Positions 34,713-46,390 of a stretch of DNA of 64,000 bases are shown one piece after another. Made by a program: the position numbers and the translations under genes. How positions within the stretch are numbered: position 1 is the first letter of the stretch; the number at the start of each line of letters is the position of its first letter. Below the pieces are notes generated by a model. That model saw only the letters and a list, made by a program, of their open reading frames with translations. It was not told the origin of the DNA and made no database searches. The DNA is taken from the NCBI GenBank assembly GCA_030248295.1, contig JASANH010000651.1:186001-250000 (forward strand), in the 5' to 3' direction. Origin of the DNA: Mesodorylaimus sp. YZB2_4 (Eukaryota > Nematoda > Enoplea > Dorylaimida > Dorylaimidae).

Positions 34713-36138
34713 CCGCGCGCCCCGAGGTTTCCCGCTCGAATACCAGTTATCCCAGGTGGCAGATGTCATAGGTAGCAACTGCCATGCATCGGATAATCTC
34801 GCCAGCAAGTTACCTTACCTCGCAACTGGTGATTTGAAAACCATGTCGGGGAACGCGAGGCTGGGATTTTCTGACAGCCAATCGAGCGACAAAAGATAAG
34901 AGCACCTGGCTAAGACATGGTGCTGTGGCCATGTGGCGACTCATTTGTTGGTCTTATACAGCATGGGCCATTCGATTGTCACAGCGGCCTCCGAAACCCT
35001 TACCACCCAATTACCATTTGCGTACCCATTTTTTGGAACCTTCTCACAGTCTAAACCATTGATAAGTACAGTATATGCGCGCGGAGAACCAGCTCGGCTG
35101 CCGCGGATAAGTGACTTTCTGCCTATTGTAAGACTGGAGAAGAATTATGGATATTTGTCCACCCTCAGGCCCTCAGAATTCTCATTGGCATTCTGGCCCA
35201 ATAACAACCTTTACCTGGCGCCGCAAGTGTCCGAGAGTTCGACGTGTGTCCATCTATCCATAGCGCGCGACTCTTATTTTCATAGCCGACCACGAACAAA
35301 GTTATCAACGCCCTGGTGACTAGTTCAAAATTCTTCTCGAACTTTGAACTTCTGGATGCTGACGTGTCAGCCTGATTGGCTCGACCTAGAATAGTTGTGT
35401 GTGTGAAATCCTCGGCTCGCCCTAAGACAAACTAGAGCTGATCAGAGGATGGCTCAAGCACAGGAACCATCCACGCTGTCGATGGACACTTCTCGACGAG
35501 CTTTTTACTGTCTCACTCTGAGAAGACCGTGAAAGACTCACAATGCGGGGAGCAGTCGCACGCGTCGGCCGTCGAAGGGGTTTGACGGACGACCGAAGTG
35601 CTCACAGAGCAGTCCAGACCAGGAACTCAAGACCAGTCCTCTACCGATGCCTGCAAACCAAACCGGACACTCGACCTCGATCTCGCTCTCGGTCTCGTGC
35701 GCCCTGACTTAAGAGAGGCACTCTGGTTCGCTGAACCAGTGCACCGATAGAAAGGAGAATAGTCCACGCCTATTACATTAGGCAGATGAGGCTGTTGCAT
35801 AAACCCAGTAGAGTGTTCTGGTAAGGGCTCATGTCAGGCAAGTACAATAGCATGGCGTGTCAATCCGAACCAGCCGCACAATAACGGTGACACGCCCCGT
35901 CGGAAGTGCTGAGACTCAAACTGTATATTTTCCACATCCTCATTTTTTATCCGGTTCATGACCTATCCCAGAGGTCCTGAGATTTCAGCTCTGCTCTGAC
36001 GACAACAGACTCACAAACTTCTCATACTTCCACAAAGGGCGAAAAACAATGCTTTCGTCAAACGTTCATATACAAGTAAACTGTAAATAAATCTTATTTC
36101 GCTTTAAATAATTTGTTTTACCACCTAATCGTCTTATG
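34713..36138. other. Repeat-rich intergenic region
   Basis: 34,995-35,110 repeats part of the element at 23,360-23,455 (ACCATTTGCGTACCC, AGCTCGGCTGCCGCGGA). 35,440-35,710 repeats other parts of it in the opposite sense. 35,115-35,230 is matched inverted at 58,245-58,390 (AGACTGGAGAAGAA..ATGGATATTTGTCC). No gene was recognised. Confidence 0.5.
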
Positions 36139-36379
36139 AGCTGAAATCAAACTTCGCTTTAGTCGTCGACGCCCTCGCTTTCTTGCTCGCTTCGGATCTG
36201 AACGTCCTCGCTTACCGGAAAACTGTCGTGAATTTTGATGGGTTTGGTTTCCACAACTGGTGGGACCATACGCGCCGGCGCCACCGCCGCGCGGCCATGG
36301 CTGCCACATCCGCAGCACACTCAAGCGAGAAGCACGAGGCCACCACAAAAGCCAAAATGATGAGCAATGCATCTGCCAT
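36139..36379 (-). CDS. Possible small secreted cationic peptide
   Basis: Exon 1 is 36,216-36,379 and a tiny exon 2 lies at about 36,133-36,138, joined over a 77-bp intron with a GTAAGC donor and TTTGATTTCAG acceptor. The product would be 56 residues: a convincing signal peptide (ADALLIILAFVVASCFS) followed by AARRWRRRVWSHQLWKPN, a strongly cationic, tryptophan-rich stretch. An AATAA-type signal lies about 35 bases beyond the stop. Such a composition is seen in some antimicrobial peptides, but that is only an analogy. An alternative 105-codon frame overlaps the same DNA. I do not recognise the family, and there is no transcript evidence. Confidence 0.4.
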
Positions 36380-37056
36380 ATCTTTGAATAACTAGTTCTT
36401 TTAAACCGAAGCGCCTGTGAACTTCTGTAACACACAATTCACGAAATCACAAAAACAGACGAAATCGATGTTCAACGAAGCACTTGAAGCCGGATTCATT
36501 AGGCAGATCATGAAGGCGTTGGCGAGAAACCACACGCAGGAACTAAGCATTTTCGGAGATCATTTGTTTTGAAGTCACGAAAATAAGGTGATTGGGTACT
36601 AAAAAAGCTGGTTTGACCTGCTTGCTGAGTTCACGATCATGGAAAGGTGAACACTGCCACCTAGACAGGTGTATGCTATACAGTGCGCATGTAAATATGT
36701 GTATCGTACCCTGGGCACTGAATGCATGAACTTTCTTGGTTTTCCATCGGTTTTTGCTAAAAAATCCGAATTTCGCGCTCAAAAACCAGTATATCGCTGG
36801 TTGCATATTCCGCAGGTAGCAACTACTGTATTGCCGGTAGCGGGTGAGCCTGCCTGACAGTCATCTTTCCTCGCTAGTTAACAGTCGCTAGTCGGTGACT
36901 GGTGCTGATTGCGCTAGAAAAGTTACTGTAACAGCGCCAGTTCTAATGCGACTTTTTTGGTGATACCAAGCAACTACCCAGAGCCGTACCAAGTATCCAA
37001 GCCTTGCGACTGCGGCCGTAGTCTTTATCGTTCGGCCGTGCAGCGGCTTAAAAACT

Positions 37057-37109
37057 ATGTCGAAAAACACGAGACCTGGATTCTCTGTCAGCGAATCGAG
37101 CGATGAAAG
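37057..37109 (+). repeat. Start-exon-like block, best of three copies
   Basis: ATG at 37,057 opens SKNTRPGFSVSESSDE and runs into AG|GTAAGA, a good splice donor. Copies at 34,843-34,895 (SGNARLGFSDSQSSDK, donor degraded) and 37,534-37,586 (SENARLGFSDSK then TAG) keep the same wording. Upstream and downstream sequence is also related, so this is a dispersed repeat containing what may once have been a first exon. No downstream exon was found. Confidence 0.45.
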
Positions 37110-40100
37110 GTAAGAAGATCTAGATGAAATCTGGTGCAAAATGAAATGAACTGAATGAAATAAAGACTTGTTTGTTAAATGAAAGAGCCGCTAGCCATTC
37201 GAGCTTTGCGCTGGGCTCCGACACCGTCGACCAGTGACACTTCGTCGACTGCACTTCGTCGACAACGTCGATCGCAACAGCAATGAATAAGCTGAAGTTC
37301 TATGTACAACTTCAACCAAGTCAGCACCCGAGACTTTGCCGGCGGATGTCTGCTAGAAGACGAGGAAAGGCTGCAGTGTCCAATTAGAAGTATGGTCAGG
37401 TAGCACAGTTAGTACAAGCAGAACGTTAGTACTTTTCTGGTTACCTGTGGGTGGCTGATCATGGTACGAGATGAGCCCGCTGGCCTCGCATCGCAAGTGG
37501 CGGTTTGAAAACTGCAATACACTACAGTACAGTATGTCTGAGAACGCAAGACTCGGATTTTCTGATAGCAAATAGAGCGACAAAAGGCAATAAGATCCAG
37601 CTGACTGATCGTGGGATCTGGTGCGGCGGCCACGTGTAACCCTTTGAAGGAAAGAACAACAGGTCGTCGTTCGATTTTTACAGCGGCCTCCAACACCTTT
37701 GACCAGTAGTAGTTCTTCGAACGCGCCTTCTCCAACAATGACGAGCTCGAGATCCAGCTACTAAGTCAGCACCTTAGCCTGTGCTGGCGGATATTTGCAA
37801 GAAATTTGGTGGTCTTCTGGCTGACCTGTGGTTTAGGGGTCTCCCTATTTTATACTAGGCAAGTAGTGTACTCTCATTGATTCATCGGTTGCTATCCAGT
37901 AAATTCTAGAAACTATAACTAGTCCTAATGACACTTGTAACCTTACTTGTAAATTTTGATTTGATGAGAATACATTATGATTGGGGTGGTCTTTTATAGC
38001 TTGTTTTATTTTCCCTGCAAACTTACGGCCTGAAGACCGTAATTATCATAGGCATCATCCAGGCAATCAAAAATGTTTTTATATCGTTTTCATATCATTA
38101 GGTCCGTCTTAAAAACTGTGGGCAGAAGGCTCTTTCAATCACCATTCTCCTCCGTAAGTCAGCACTGATGTTAAATTTATTATCTGGTTGTTCCTGTCAT
38201 GTTCCCCATGCACGTGTCCTGCCTTTTGTCCCATAAATCTGAGATGCTTGGAACAACAGACTCAATGTGGTGGAATGAGCGACAGTGGCTTCGGGCTGGC
38301 GATTACGATAGACGCTTCCCAGTTGCGGAGCAGGCCTGTGGGATCTGCAAAGAGATGTCTTGGGTGTGGATAGCTGCGCGTATTCCCACAGGATGGGGTT
38401 CAACTCTATTGATCAAGGCAGAAATTCTGACTCTCCAGGCGTGATGATCTGGGATCTGCTGACAGGATGTGAAAGATGCCAAGTGTCTAGCTTCTCGTAG
38501 CTCAGGTCTAGCCAAGTGTCTAATTCAGATACCGACCGAGAGCTGAAGGGTTGATTGATCTAGGATTGACGCCTATACGCGCTTGTCGTAGTTACTGCAG
38601 CATTTTAAAATTTTGGCGAAAATGAAAATAGAGTGTAGAAAAAGTTGGTTGTTTCGTTTTAATGGGCCATGCTTAGACAGCCTCTTCTCGTTGGACTCTG
38701 TACGAAGGGTGCATGGGTGCATGCGTGATGCGATTTTAGAAACTCTATCTTTAAGGTTTATGTACGGAGGAGGCAGTCGAGAAAGCCTCATCGATGCTTT
38801 TAAATACGGCATGATTTGAGAGGTTACAGATCATAAGCATGCTTGAAGAAGCATGTCCTTTTTCCAGTCAGGGATAAAAATGTCTTATCATTGCGATAAC
38901 ATGACCTTTCTCGCCTGTCAATCCTCTCGTTGAATATTGCGTTTCGATCGGCTTAGCCTTGCTCGACACGTGTGAGCCCTGGGAGGCATAGCATTGGAGG
39001 CTCGAGGGACAGTAAGTGGATCAAGTGGTAATCACTTAGGTACGGAGAGCCTATGACTAGGGTGGATCTCTTTACCCATTAGCATTAGGATACCTAATTT
39101 ACAATCCATATGCCTAATTAGGGCTCTAGACGTACGACTCATTCATCTTCCACGCTACATTTCTGTTTTCGTCCGCTCTCATGCCTCCACTCTGTACTTT
39201 CTCTGACATGATCTGACATCTTGTATAGTTCTGAAGTTTGTCTCTTCCTAACATTGGGACGATGTAAATCGATGGTCATCGTGCTTATTTCCTTGAAGTA
39301 TTTTTAAGACAAAGAAAATTGAGACAGGAAGCGACTAAAAGGAAAACACCTGATAAAATGTCCATTTTGCATGTACTTCCATTAGCTTACTCGTTTGCTA
39401 AAGAATGTTTGCCCGTTAAATAAGGATGAAACTTTAGCTGAGTTTTTAGCTTGTTTTTAAAGGATATTGATACAATATTTTACACGACGGACGTTCGTGG
39501 GACTGGTAAGGAAGGAACAGGCGGATGTGTTTGTGCTTCTAGGCGCTTGAATAGGCTAGCCAGACGTACCTTTATCATCATGCCTCTGGCTGGTGCATAT
39601 AGCCGAGGAGAGTGACATTCATTTCTGTCATTTGCTGCATGGAAAACAAGCGACAGCTCCCCATCAGATTTTTTGTCAACGCGTTTAAGATTAGCTACGT
39701 CTTTCTCGGAGTGCTGGGTCTTTTCTAAACTGTTCCAACTTGTATTTTTGTGTGTGTGGACCCTTACGCTACACGAGTTCGAGCCTGCCTCGAAATTAAC
39801 AAATATTCGTGTAGAGCACTTTTTTAAGCAACGGCAGAATGTGATTATTGCATTAGCGTGAGCAGCATGGGTGTAACACGCTCTTCTCTTCTTTGCTCGC
39901 TGTTCACATGGTCACACTAATTTATGCCGAAGGAAAGTGATTAGAGCACAGTCTGTAGCACAATATCCCCCACTCCAATCATCCTTATCAATCTTCTTGC
40001 TCGGATGGGCCGCACTTGACACAATGCACATGATGAGTCCGCGTGGGTCCTACATTCTCCTTGGCGTATTTTCATCAATCTTTTTAGCCTTTGAAGCAGG

Positions 40101-40231
40101 TGACTGTTTATCAGTTCTTGTACCCTACCTGGTATTTAGCTGTGTGCAGGGAGGCCTTTGTGCAGAAATCAGCATATCATTACAGTAGAGGAACCTCGTT
40201 GACATGCACGAAGGAGCTGTTTGCTGTGCCT

Positions 40232-40552
40232 GTCAGTGGCGACCAAGGTAAGCTTCGTGGACTTGCCAGCACTCTCGATACGTTGTTTGTCTCTCTTGTC
40301 CAGCGCACCCGTGCGATCCAGACAGAACCTGGCTGCGCGTTTGGCCAACAGTGATGATCGTTCCCCCTTCTCTAGCAGACAGTGCCTATTCCTTGCTTCC
40401 ATTTCATTCATCACAATTTCAACTCGCTTGATAAGTATTGATTTCTGTCAAAATATCACATTGATTTGTCTGGAGTTCTCATCATGTACCTACGCATTGC
40501 AGCATAGATGAGTAGACGCGCACTTGTTCTTACCGCCGATTCCTTGCAGGTA
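40232..40552 (-). CDS. Two-exon gene fragment of unknown family
   Basis: A short exon at about 40,519-40,552 (RQTPITCKESA) sits between a CCTGTTTAG acceptor and a GTAAGA donor. It joins in phase to an exon starting near 40,450 after TTTTGACAG, reading KSILIKRVEIVMNEMEARNR, then KGERSSLLAKRAARFCLDRT. The amphipathic, charge-rich helices look like real coding sequence, and two phase-consistent sites support splicing. Neither the start nor the end could be placed; the frame remains open to a stop at 40,169. I do not recognise the family. Confidence 0.35.
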
Positions 40553-41134
40553 ATTGGAGTTTGACGTCTAAACAGGAATCACAAAGGCGTTGGGTTCAAG
40601 GTATGGGCACCTTACTGTGACTGCTAATTATAAGCAAGATGAGAGAGCCTGGTAGCTCAGGTACCAGCTTTGTGCATAGAGTACACCCTGACCTTTTTTA
40701 TTTCTGGGTGTGGTGGGAGGAGTGTGTCTTCGGACCTAGTCCACACCTGAAACATCACCCTGAGGGGCGATGCCCGAGCTGCTGCCGGCTCCGTACAGAG
40801 TATCGGTTGCCAGCCGAGCATGTACAAGGTCTTCTTTGAGTAGAAGTCATGCGTTCTGCAAATACAATACATTTTCTCAGTTTGTGATATGCACCCACTC
40901 AACGTGGAAAGATAAAACTTTCCTACGGCAGAATGCACATAAAGGCTTCATGTCTGGAATTTCTCGAGCTCAATTAGCACGAGTCGAGATGCGTCTGACT
41001 CAATATTTCCACCTGCATCAAAAAAGATATGATTAGGTTTTGTCCAACTTGCGTCATAAAATATTGTTGATAGCCACATTAATTAACCCCAATTATGGCT
41101 CGATTAATTGATCTTCTAAACTAGCTTGGATCTC

Positions 41135-41143
41135 GCTTTTCAG
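41135..41143 (+). promoter_or_regulatory. Candidate trans-splice or 5' UTR acceptor
   Basis: GCTTTTCAG matches the nematode 3' splice consensus and ends 23 bases before the ATG of an otherwise intronless gene. Spliced-leader addition would explain it; a 5' UTR intron would too. Confidence 0.4.
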
Positions 41144-41166
41144 CTTTAGTTTCTCACTTTTCAAGA

Positions 41167-42285
41167 ATGAACTGCTCCAACTTGACCTTGTCGTACTCGG
41201 ATTACTGTCATGCCTCAGCCCCGTTCATGGGTTCGATTGGGATCAAAGTGGCCATGGTATTTCAAATAGTGATCGGCTCGGCATCTGTCTTTGGCAACGG
41301 GTTACTGATATGCGCTGTGTGGCGAGTACGTCTGTTCCACGCCAACCTTCGATGGCTTCTTATCAATTTGAGCCTGAATCTATTCTGGTACGCGGGTGCC
41401 ACAGTTCTGAAGGCGTTGCACTTTCTCATCCTCGCCAGTTTGGGTGACCCTTGTTCCTTGGTCATTACATCATTATCGTGTAAAATATGGGAGATGTTTT
41501 ATATCACACCTTTCTTAAATACCATCTACTCACTGATGGCTGTGGGCGTCGAAAGATTGTATTCCACCAGCCGCTACCGTACCTATGATAATGCATCGAA
41601 TGTTCCCTGGATGGCTTGCACGTTCATATCAATCATTTGGATCGGTACATTGGGCAATCAAGTGGCAGTGCTTTCAACATTACCAAGAAAATTATTACCA
41701 ATTTGTATGTCGTTCATATTCACCCCACATTCAGCCGTTCAAGCCGCTTTGGCCACAAATACGGCCATGGAAGTGATCGCTTTGGTATTGATCACGATTT
41801 TGTACTTTTGGAATTTGAGAAAAAGAGATCGTATTGTCAATATAACTTTCGTTCGACGCGGCTACAGTTTAGCCTCGCGTTTTCAAATTATTCAAAACGT
41901 CAACGTCAATAAATTATTATTGCCATCGATTATCGTCCACGCCTGCGCACATGTGCCATATAATATATTTCTAATGTTGATGTTACTCGATTTCGAATTG
42001 TTAGTGGAGACGAAAATCTTTCTCATGCACCTTACATTCGTCTGGTTTGTGGCATATGGCACTATTCACGCTTGGCTAGCATTTTCGCGACATCCTCAAT
42101 TAAAAGCTAAATTATATTTATGGATGCCGCAATTTTTATCAAAATGGTGCAAAAATTTTCAAAATAGGAAAATTGAAAATTATAATCCATCGGCCACTGC
42201 TGAAGCTCATTTTGAAATGCTTAGTAAACTTTGGGCCGCCAAGACATCACATGTTTGCGTCAATACTGTCTCACAAAATTTTTAA
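41167..42285 (+). CDS. SRA-like chemoreceptor, intronless
   Basis: A single 372-residue frame starts at ATG 41,167. It has N-glycosylation sequons at the extreme N-terminus and seven hydrophobic segments starting near residue 24. The SRA/SRAB hallmarks are present: FHANLRWLLINLSLNL after TM1, DPCSL and a CK pair before TM3, and VERLYSTSRYRTYD at its end (ER at 129-130). The SLASRFQIIQNVNVNKLLLPS block before TM6 corresponds to the family LS-x-RYQ-x-x-EN region. SRA receptors are nematode chemosensory GPCRs of ciliated neurons. The paralogue at 48,323 shares all of these blocks. Caenorhabditis SRA genes have several introns, so the single-exon structure is notable. The frame is intact to its C-terminal tail. 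Confidence 0.85.
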   Translation: MNCSNLTLSYSDYCHASAPFMGSIGIKVAMVFQIVIGSASVFGNGLLICAVWRVRLFHANLRWLLINLSLNLFWYAGATVLKALHFLILASLGDPCSLVITSLSCKIWEMFYITPFLNTIYSLMAVGVERLYSTSRYRTYDNASNVPWMACTFISIIWIGTLGNQVAVLSTLPRKLLPICMSFIFTPHSAVQAALATNTAMEVIALVLITILYFWNLRKRDRIVNITFVRRGYSLASRFQIIQNVNVNKLLLPSIIVHACAHVPYNIFLMLMLLDFELLVETKIFLMHLTFVWFVAYGTIHAWLAFSRHPQLKAKLYLWMPQFLSKWCKNFQNRKIENYNPSATAEAHFEMLSKLWAAKTSHVCVNTVSQNF

Positions 42286-43787
42286 TCGCGCGATACTCGC
42301 GCAGTATATTGCGTGGGGCGGTGTGGTGTGGTGGACGCATTGCCACAGTTTATAGTATTCTACACTGGAATCACCGGCATTTGTGAGCCGCTACACACTA
42401 ATTTTTTGTGACACATACGTGTAATAGGCGGAATAACCCTACATTGGAGAAGATACCGCGGGGAGCGCATGGCTCTAGGCAGGTCACCTAGTCGTAGGTG
42501 CCCGAGACATCAACCCGACGGGTTGCAGCCTCGCCTGGAGGAGCGTATCGAGCGGCCAACGAAGGCAACTGATACGCTGTATGCGGCGGCCAGTGAAGGC
42601 AACCGCATACTGCTCCGTGTATAAGGCGGCCAGTTAAGGCAACCAAATGCACTACCTTCTCCACAGGCCAAACACGCCCACTACATACGTAGGCGTTGAA
42701 ATCATATTGCGTGGCGTGTGTGACAATCTTGGGATCGCTTGCTCTCCTTGTCGTGCTCACCATGCGGTTGCCATTTGCGCTGATGACCGGTGCTTGATGT
42801 GTCCGTTTTATCTTTGCATCTTGTTTCGGAGGTATATCACCACGATCCAAGATGTCATTGTCTGAAATTTAATCTCACCATCATGAGTCGTTTCAGCACA
42901 ATGGCGTTGGGGTGGTATACTGTATGTCAAAGTTGTCCATGTGGCACTCTGCATATTGTGCTGTACCATATTCTTGGCATATAAATTTTGCGCTGTCAAT
43001 GCATAAATTAGGGCGTAACTCACGAGCAAAATCATTTGTTACTAAATACTAACCCCACTAAATAAGCGCCATGGAGAATGTGAGGCGATTTCCCTTCCAG
43101 CTAGTGTTGTAAATGACGTCGGCTTTCAATTTGACTTTGACCTTGACTTTGACAGGGTCATAAAAATTTTTGACTTTGACATATACTTTGACAGGGGCTG
43201 AGAAATTTTTTTGACCTTGTCTTAGACTTTGACGGGGCAAAAATGCTTAATTTTGACATTGACATTGACTCAAAATTGACCTTTTCCAAAAATTTCAGAA
43301 GGGTTCCATAGACACGCCCTTTGTGCCACCAGGAAGGTAGCTCGCATGCCGCCCCTCCTTTCCGAAGCCTTCACTCAAGTCTGGAGGTTGGCTACAGCCG
43401 AGCCTGTCTGGTAGTCACAGCCGGATCGGATCGGATCATCCGATCTGAACTATCCGATCCAAAATTCTAAGCCGATGGTGTTTGCAATGACCATTGGCAA
43501 ATGACTGACTGGCAAACGGAAAACTGTTGCGCAGTTTTTCTCCAACCACTCTAGTGTAATGAGTGAGATGGTATCAGTAACTTGCATTGATGCTTTCTTT
43601 CTTCTGCTCATAATTAGGGTTATAAGTCAACTTCTCATTATTATTACTTGAGACCAGAGAAACCAATTGAAAATCCGTTCCTGGATTCAAAAGAAAGCTA
43701 TCTGCAAAATATCAGAGGTGTCTAGCCAACTGATTAGCAGCAGCGGTGGCCTAAAGTCCAAAAAAAGAAAAACCAAGGGTCAAGCAT
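42286..43787. other. Intergenic repeats downstream of the SRA gene
   Basis: 42,410-42,670 matches the repeat at 420-590 and contains three near-copies of GCGGCCAGTGAAGGCAAC. 43,120-43,290 is packed with GACTTTGAC-type units, and 43,425-43,460 with GATCGGATC units. No coding sequence was recognised. Confidence 0.5.
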
Positions 43788-43950
43788 CATGTCATATTTT
43801 ATCCATAGCCAAGCACTGTACAGCGCACTCGAGGGCTAAGGAACACATATTTGACAATCATTTGTAACGAGGCGGGAGTCGAACCCTCCCCTGTAAATGC
43901 GCGCCCAGCGTGACAGGCAGACGCCAAACCCACAAGCTACGACCCTGGTT
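43788..43950 (-). repeat. SINE family 1 copy with tRNA-Asp-like arm
   Basis: The minus strand reads CTTGTGGGTTTGGCG (box A region), TCTGCCTGTCACGCTGGGC and GGGAGGGTTCGACTCCC (T arm with a 5-bp stem). GCCTGTCACGC is the anticodon arm core of tRNA-Asp(GTC), making the likely parent clearer than in other copies. The body block CTCGAGTGCGC follows. Confidence 0.65.
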
Positions 43951-44439
43951 ACCATAACACTGGGTGGACCATCTTGCTTTACTAATCTTGCTAAAAGTCC
44001 ACACAAAATCTTTCTAATATTTACGGCTTATTTCCCGCTTCTTTTCAATGAAACGTCAGTTCTGTCCTGCTTCTTTTTGGTACATGGTTTTGGTTTGATA
44101 CTTCTCGTTACTGTTACATTGTGTTTCTTATCCCTTGAGTGCGCCTTGGTGTTTGGATAAGAATAAAGCATGAATGAATGAATGAATCTGAATGCTATTA
44201 CTGGCACAGTAGAAAGCAGAACTCAATCTTCTAAAAAAGATTTAGCAAACGTGAAACAAAACCCGCCTTAGTACAGTTATATACAGTTGCCACAAACTGG
44301 AACTGAAATCTTTTACAAAACTGTGAGGAAGTGGCTCAACATGTTTTGAAACGACATACAGATATTGCTAGGAAAAACCTTACTACGTAAACTTGGCTGA
44401 TGGATTTAAATAATGAGTGCACAAAATGTCTAAATTTTT

Positions 44440-44600
44440 TCGTCTTTTCGCGAGATTTTTGACTTTGACATCGACTTTGACTGAGGCCAAAAATTTTTTT
44501 GACATCGATATTGACTTTGACGGAATTTTGAAAACATACGATTTTGACAAATTTTTGACTTTGACATTGACGTCAACTGCAACTATTCCAGACACGGCGA
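44440..44600 (+). repeat. TTTGAC-rich repeat, second copy
   Basis: Imperfect GACTTTGAC, GACATTGAC and GACATCGAC units separated by AAATTTTT spacers, in the same orientation as the copy at 43,120-43,290. Translated frames through it are artefacts of the six-base period. Confidence 0.6.
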
Positions 44601-45500
44601 GTGGGGAGGGGTGAATCGATATACAGTCGAACTCACGTAACAGCAACCCGAATAGCGGCAACTTCTGGATAACAGCAACCTTAGTTAACAACAACTTTTC
44701 TTGCTGTCCCTAGCGCTCGGGGCCCGAGATCAGTAGCTGCTGACCGAGCAGCTGCTACAGTAAACTCTGACGTTTTTCAGCTATTCTGCTTAGGCTAACT
44801 TGCGCCAGGTTTGAGCGATGGCATAGCGACGCGAGCCATTGGAACCGAAATTCAATCCTCTTTCACATGGTGCCTTTATTTTTGCGTTAACTTGCAAAAT
44901 CGCTGAGATAATTGAAGAAGACCACGCTGTGCCAGTTTGTGGTGGATATCGGTCTGTTGTTGCTAACTACTCTTCGATATGGTCTTGCAGCTTTGTAATA
45001 CCAGTCCGATTCATGTGCTTATGAAGGAATGGTATTTGTTTTGTTTTTCATACACTCCAATTTTTTACATGTTATATGTTTATTAGACACAAAGCAAAAT
45101 AAGAGTGCAACAAAAGCCAAAAGCATCATAGCCTTATTCACATTTTATCATATTATCACCCCTTCTCCTTCTACCCACCCCATTCTCCAAAAGCCATTAT
45201 GCCTGTTTCCCTCGCACTGGAAGACCTATCCTCAAATGCTAACAAGAGACAAAGGACAACAAATACCTGCAAATCAATACGCTGTACTACTTCTGAATCG
45301 CATATATTAAAAAGGAAAAGCATAAGATGCTTCTGTCCCTGCATACTTGTGAAGTCTACAAAAGACACCCTTTAACCAATTTTTTTCTTTTTTAATTTTT
45401 TTTTTCAGTCTTATAACTTCAGCCCTCAGACTTTATCCTCCTGGAATCGCATACAAAGCCTCGATAAAAGACAACTGAACAAACTGCTCATGAAAACCAT
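44601..45500. other. Intergenic, nothing recognised
   Basis: No domain, RNA gene or clear repeat was seen. Confidence 0.3.
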
Positions 45501-45529
45501 GCGGTGTCAAAATACACCTAGCTCTTCTT

Positions 45530-46390
45530 GTAAGTCCTTTTAGTCGGGTCACCAGCGAATGCCGAATGTCAACTAGCTAATTGTCTTCCTCATAGGCCGC
45601 CCTTGCTGCCCATGTACACCTCTGGGTACATTGCAACACCATGCTCGCAACTGAGGCCATATGTTTATTTCGAAGACCCAGTACTCCAAAAAATATCCTA
45701 TTCTCCTCACTAAGCGCTACAGTATTGTCCAACTTTTTCAACAGTCCCTCCACTTGCTCCCATAAGTACTTATTTTACATTTTACAAAAACGTGGTAGAC
45801 ATCATCGTGTTTATCCAATACATACCTAACACTGCAAATTTACAGTTAGCGTCTAAATCTGCAAAATTAGAACTCTGCTTCTCGTGTACAGTGCCTTATA
45901 CAACAATGAGTAACGCAAATTCCGTGAATACCCAAGCACGTTTTTGGTCCGAGTCAGTCTCCAATACGCGCTAAAATCTATTTGCTCCACTCCCAACTTT
46001 TCCTGCCAGTATTGTTGCATCGCTGTCGTCGCTTTCATGACTTTCTTTTCCAACATACGCTTTGTCTTGACGTGTTTGATCAGATAAACCCGGCGTCTAA
46101 GCCGACACTGTTCGGGTTCAATAAAGAAAATTTAGCAGTCACCACGGCCCTACGTAACTATATCCTTGTGCAGTCGGGGAGCTGCAATCATATCTAGCTG
46201 GTTGGGTTTCGCGTCCTGCACTTCACTGTAGAAATAGTCAAAACTGGCATGCCACGCGGCATTGCTAACTGAGAACTGCCTGCGTAGTAAAAGCATCAGC
46301 CTGAAAGCTAATACTTTGTAGCCTACATCAGGGTAGGCTCCCCCACCCTGCTCCTTGCTTCTCTTTAGAATGCACTCATTTATCAATGCA
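45530..46390 (-). mobile_element. LINE retrotransposon 3' fragment, decayed
   Basis: Pieces in shifting minus-strand frames, read from 46,386 down, give YKVLAFRLMLLLRRQFSVS with AAWHASFDYFY, then WQEKLGVEQIDFSAYWRLTR and SLLYKALYTRSRV, then EGLLKKLDN, ENRIFFGVLGLRNKHMA and ARAAYEEDN. This is the order expected of the C-terminal part of a non-LTR ORF2 after the reverse transcriptase. Several frame changes and stops show it is dead. The last block matches 23,606-23,840. Confidence 0.5.

Larger units (their letters stand above)
36380..41134. other. Intergenic, repeats and a possible exon pair
   Basis: No complete gene was recognised. Degenerate copies of a start-exon-like block occur at 37,057 and 37,534 (with a third at 34,843). 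A splice-consistent exon pair is listed separately near 40.2-40.55 kb. The rest, including 37.9-40.1 kb, showed nothing supportable. Confidence 0.35.

Noticed and set aside
43102..44585. A single 1.5-kb transposon with TAGTGTTG-like ends and TTTGAC-rich subterminal regions
   Set aside because: The TTTGAC units run in the same direction at both ends rather than inverted, and the flanking 8-mers match only partly.
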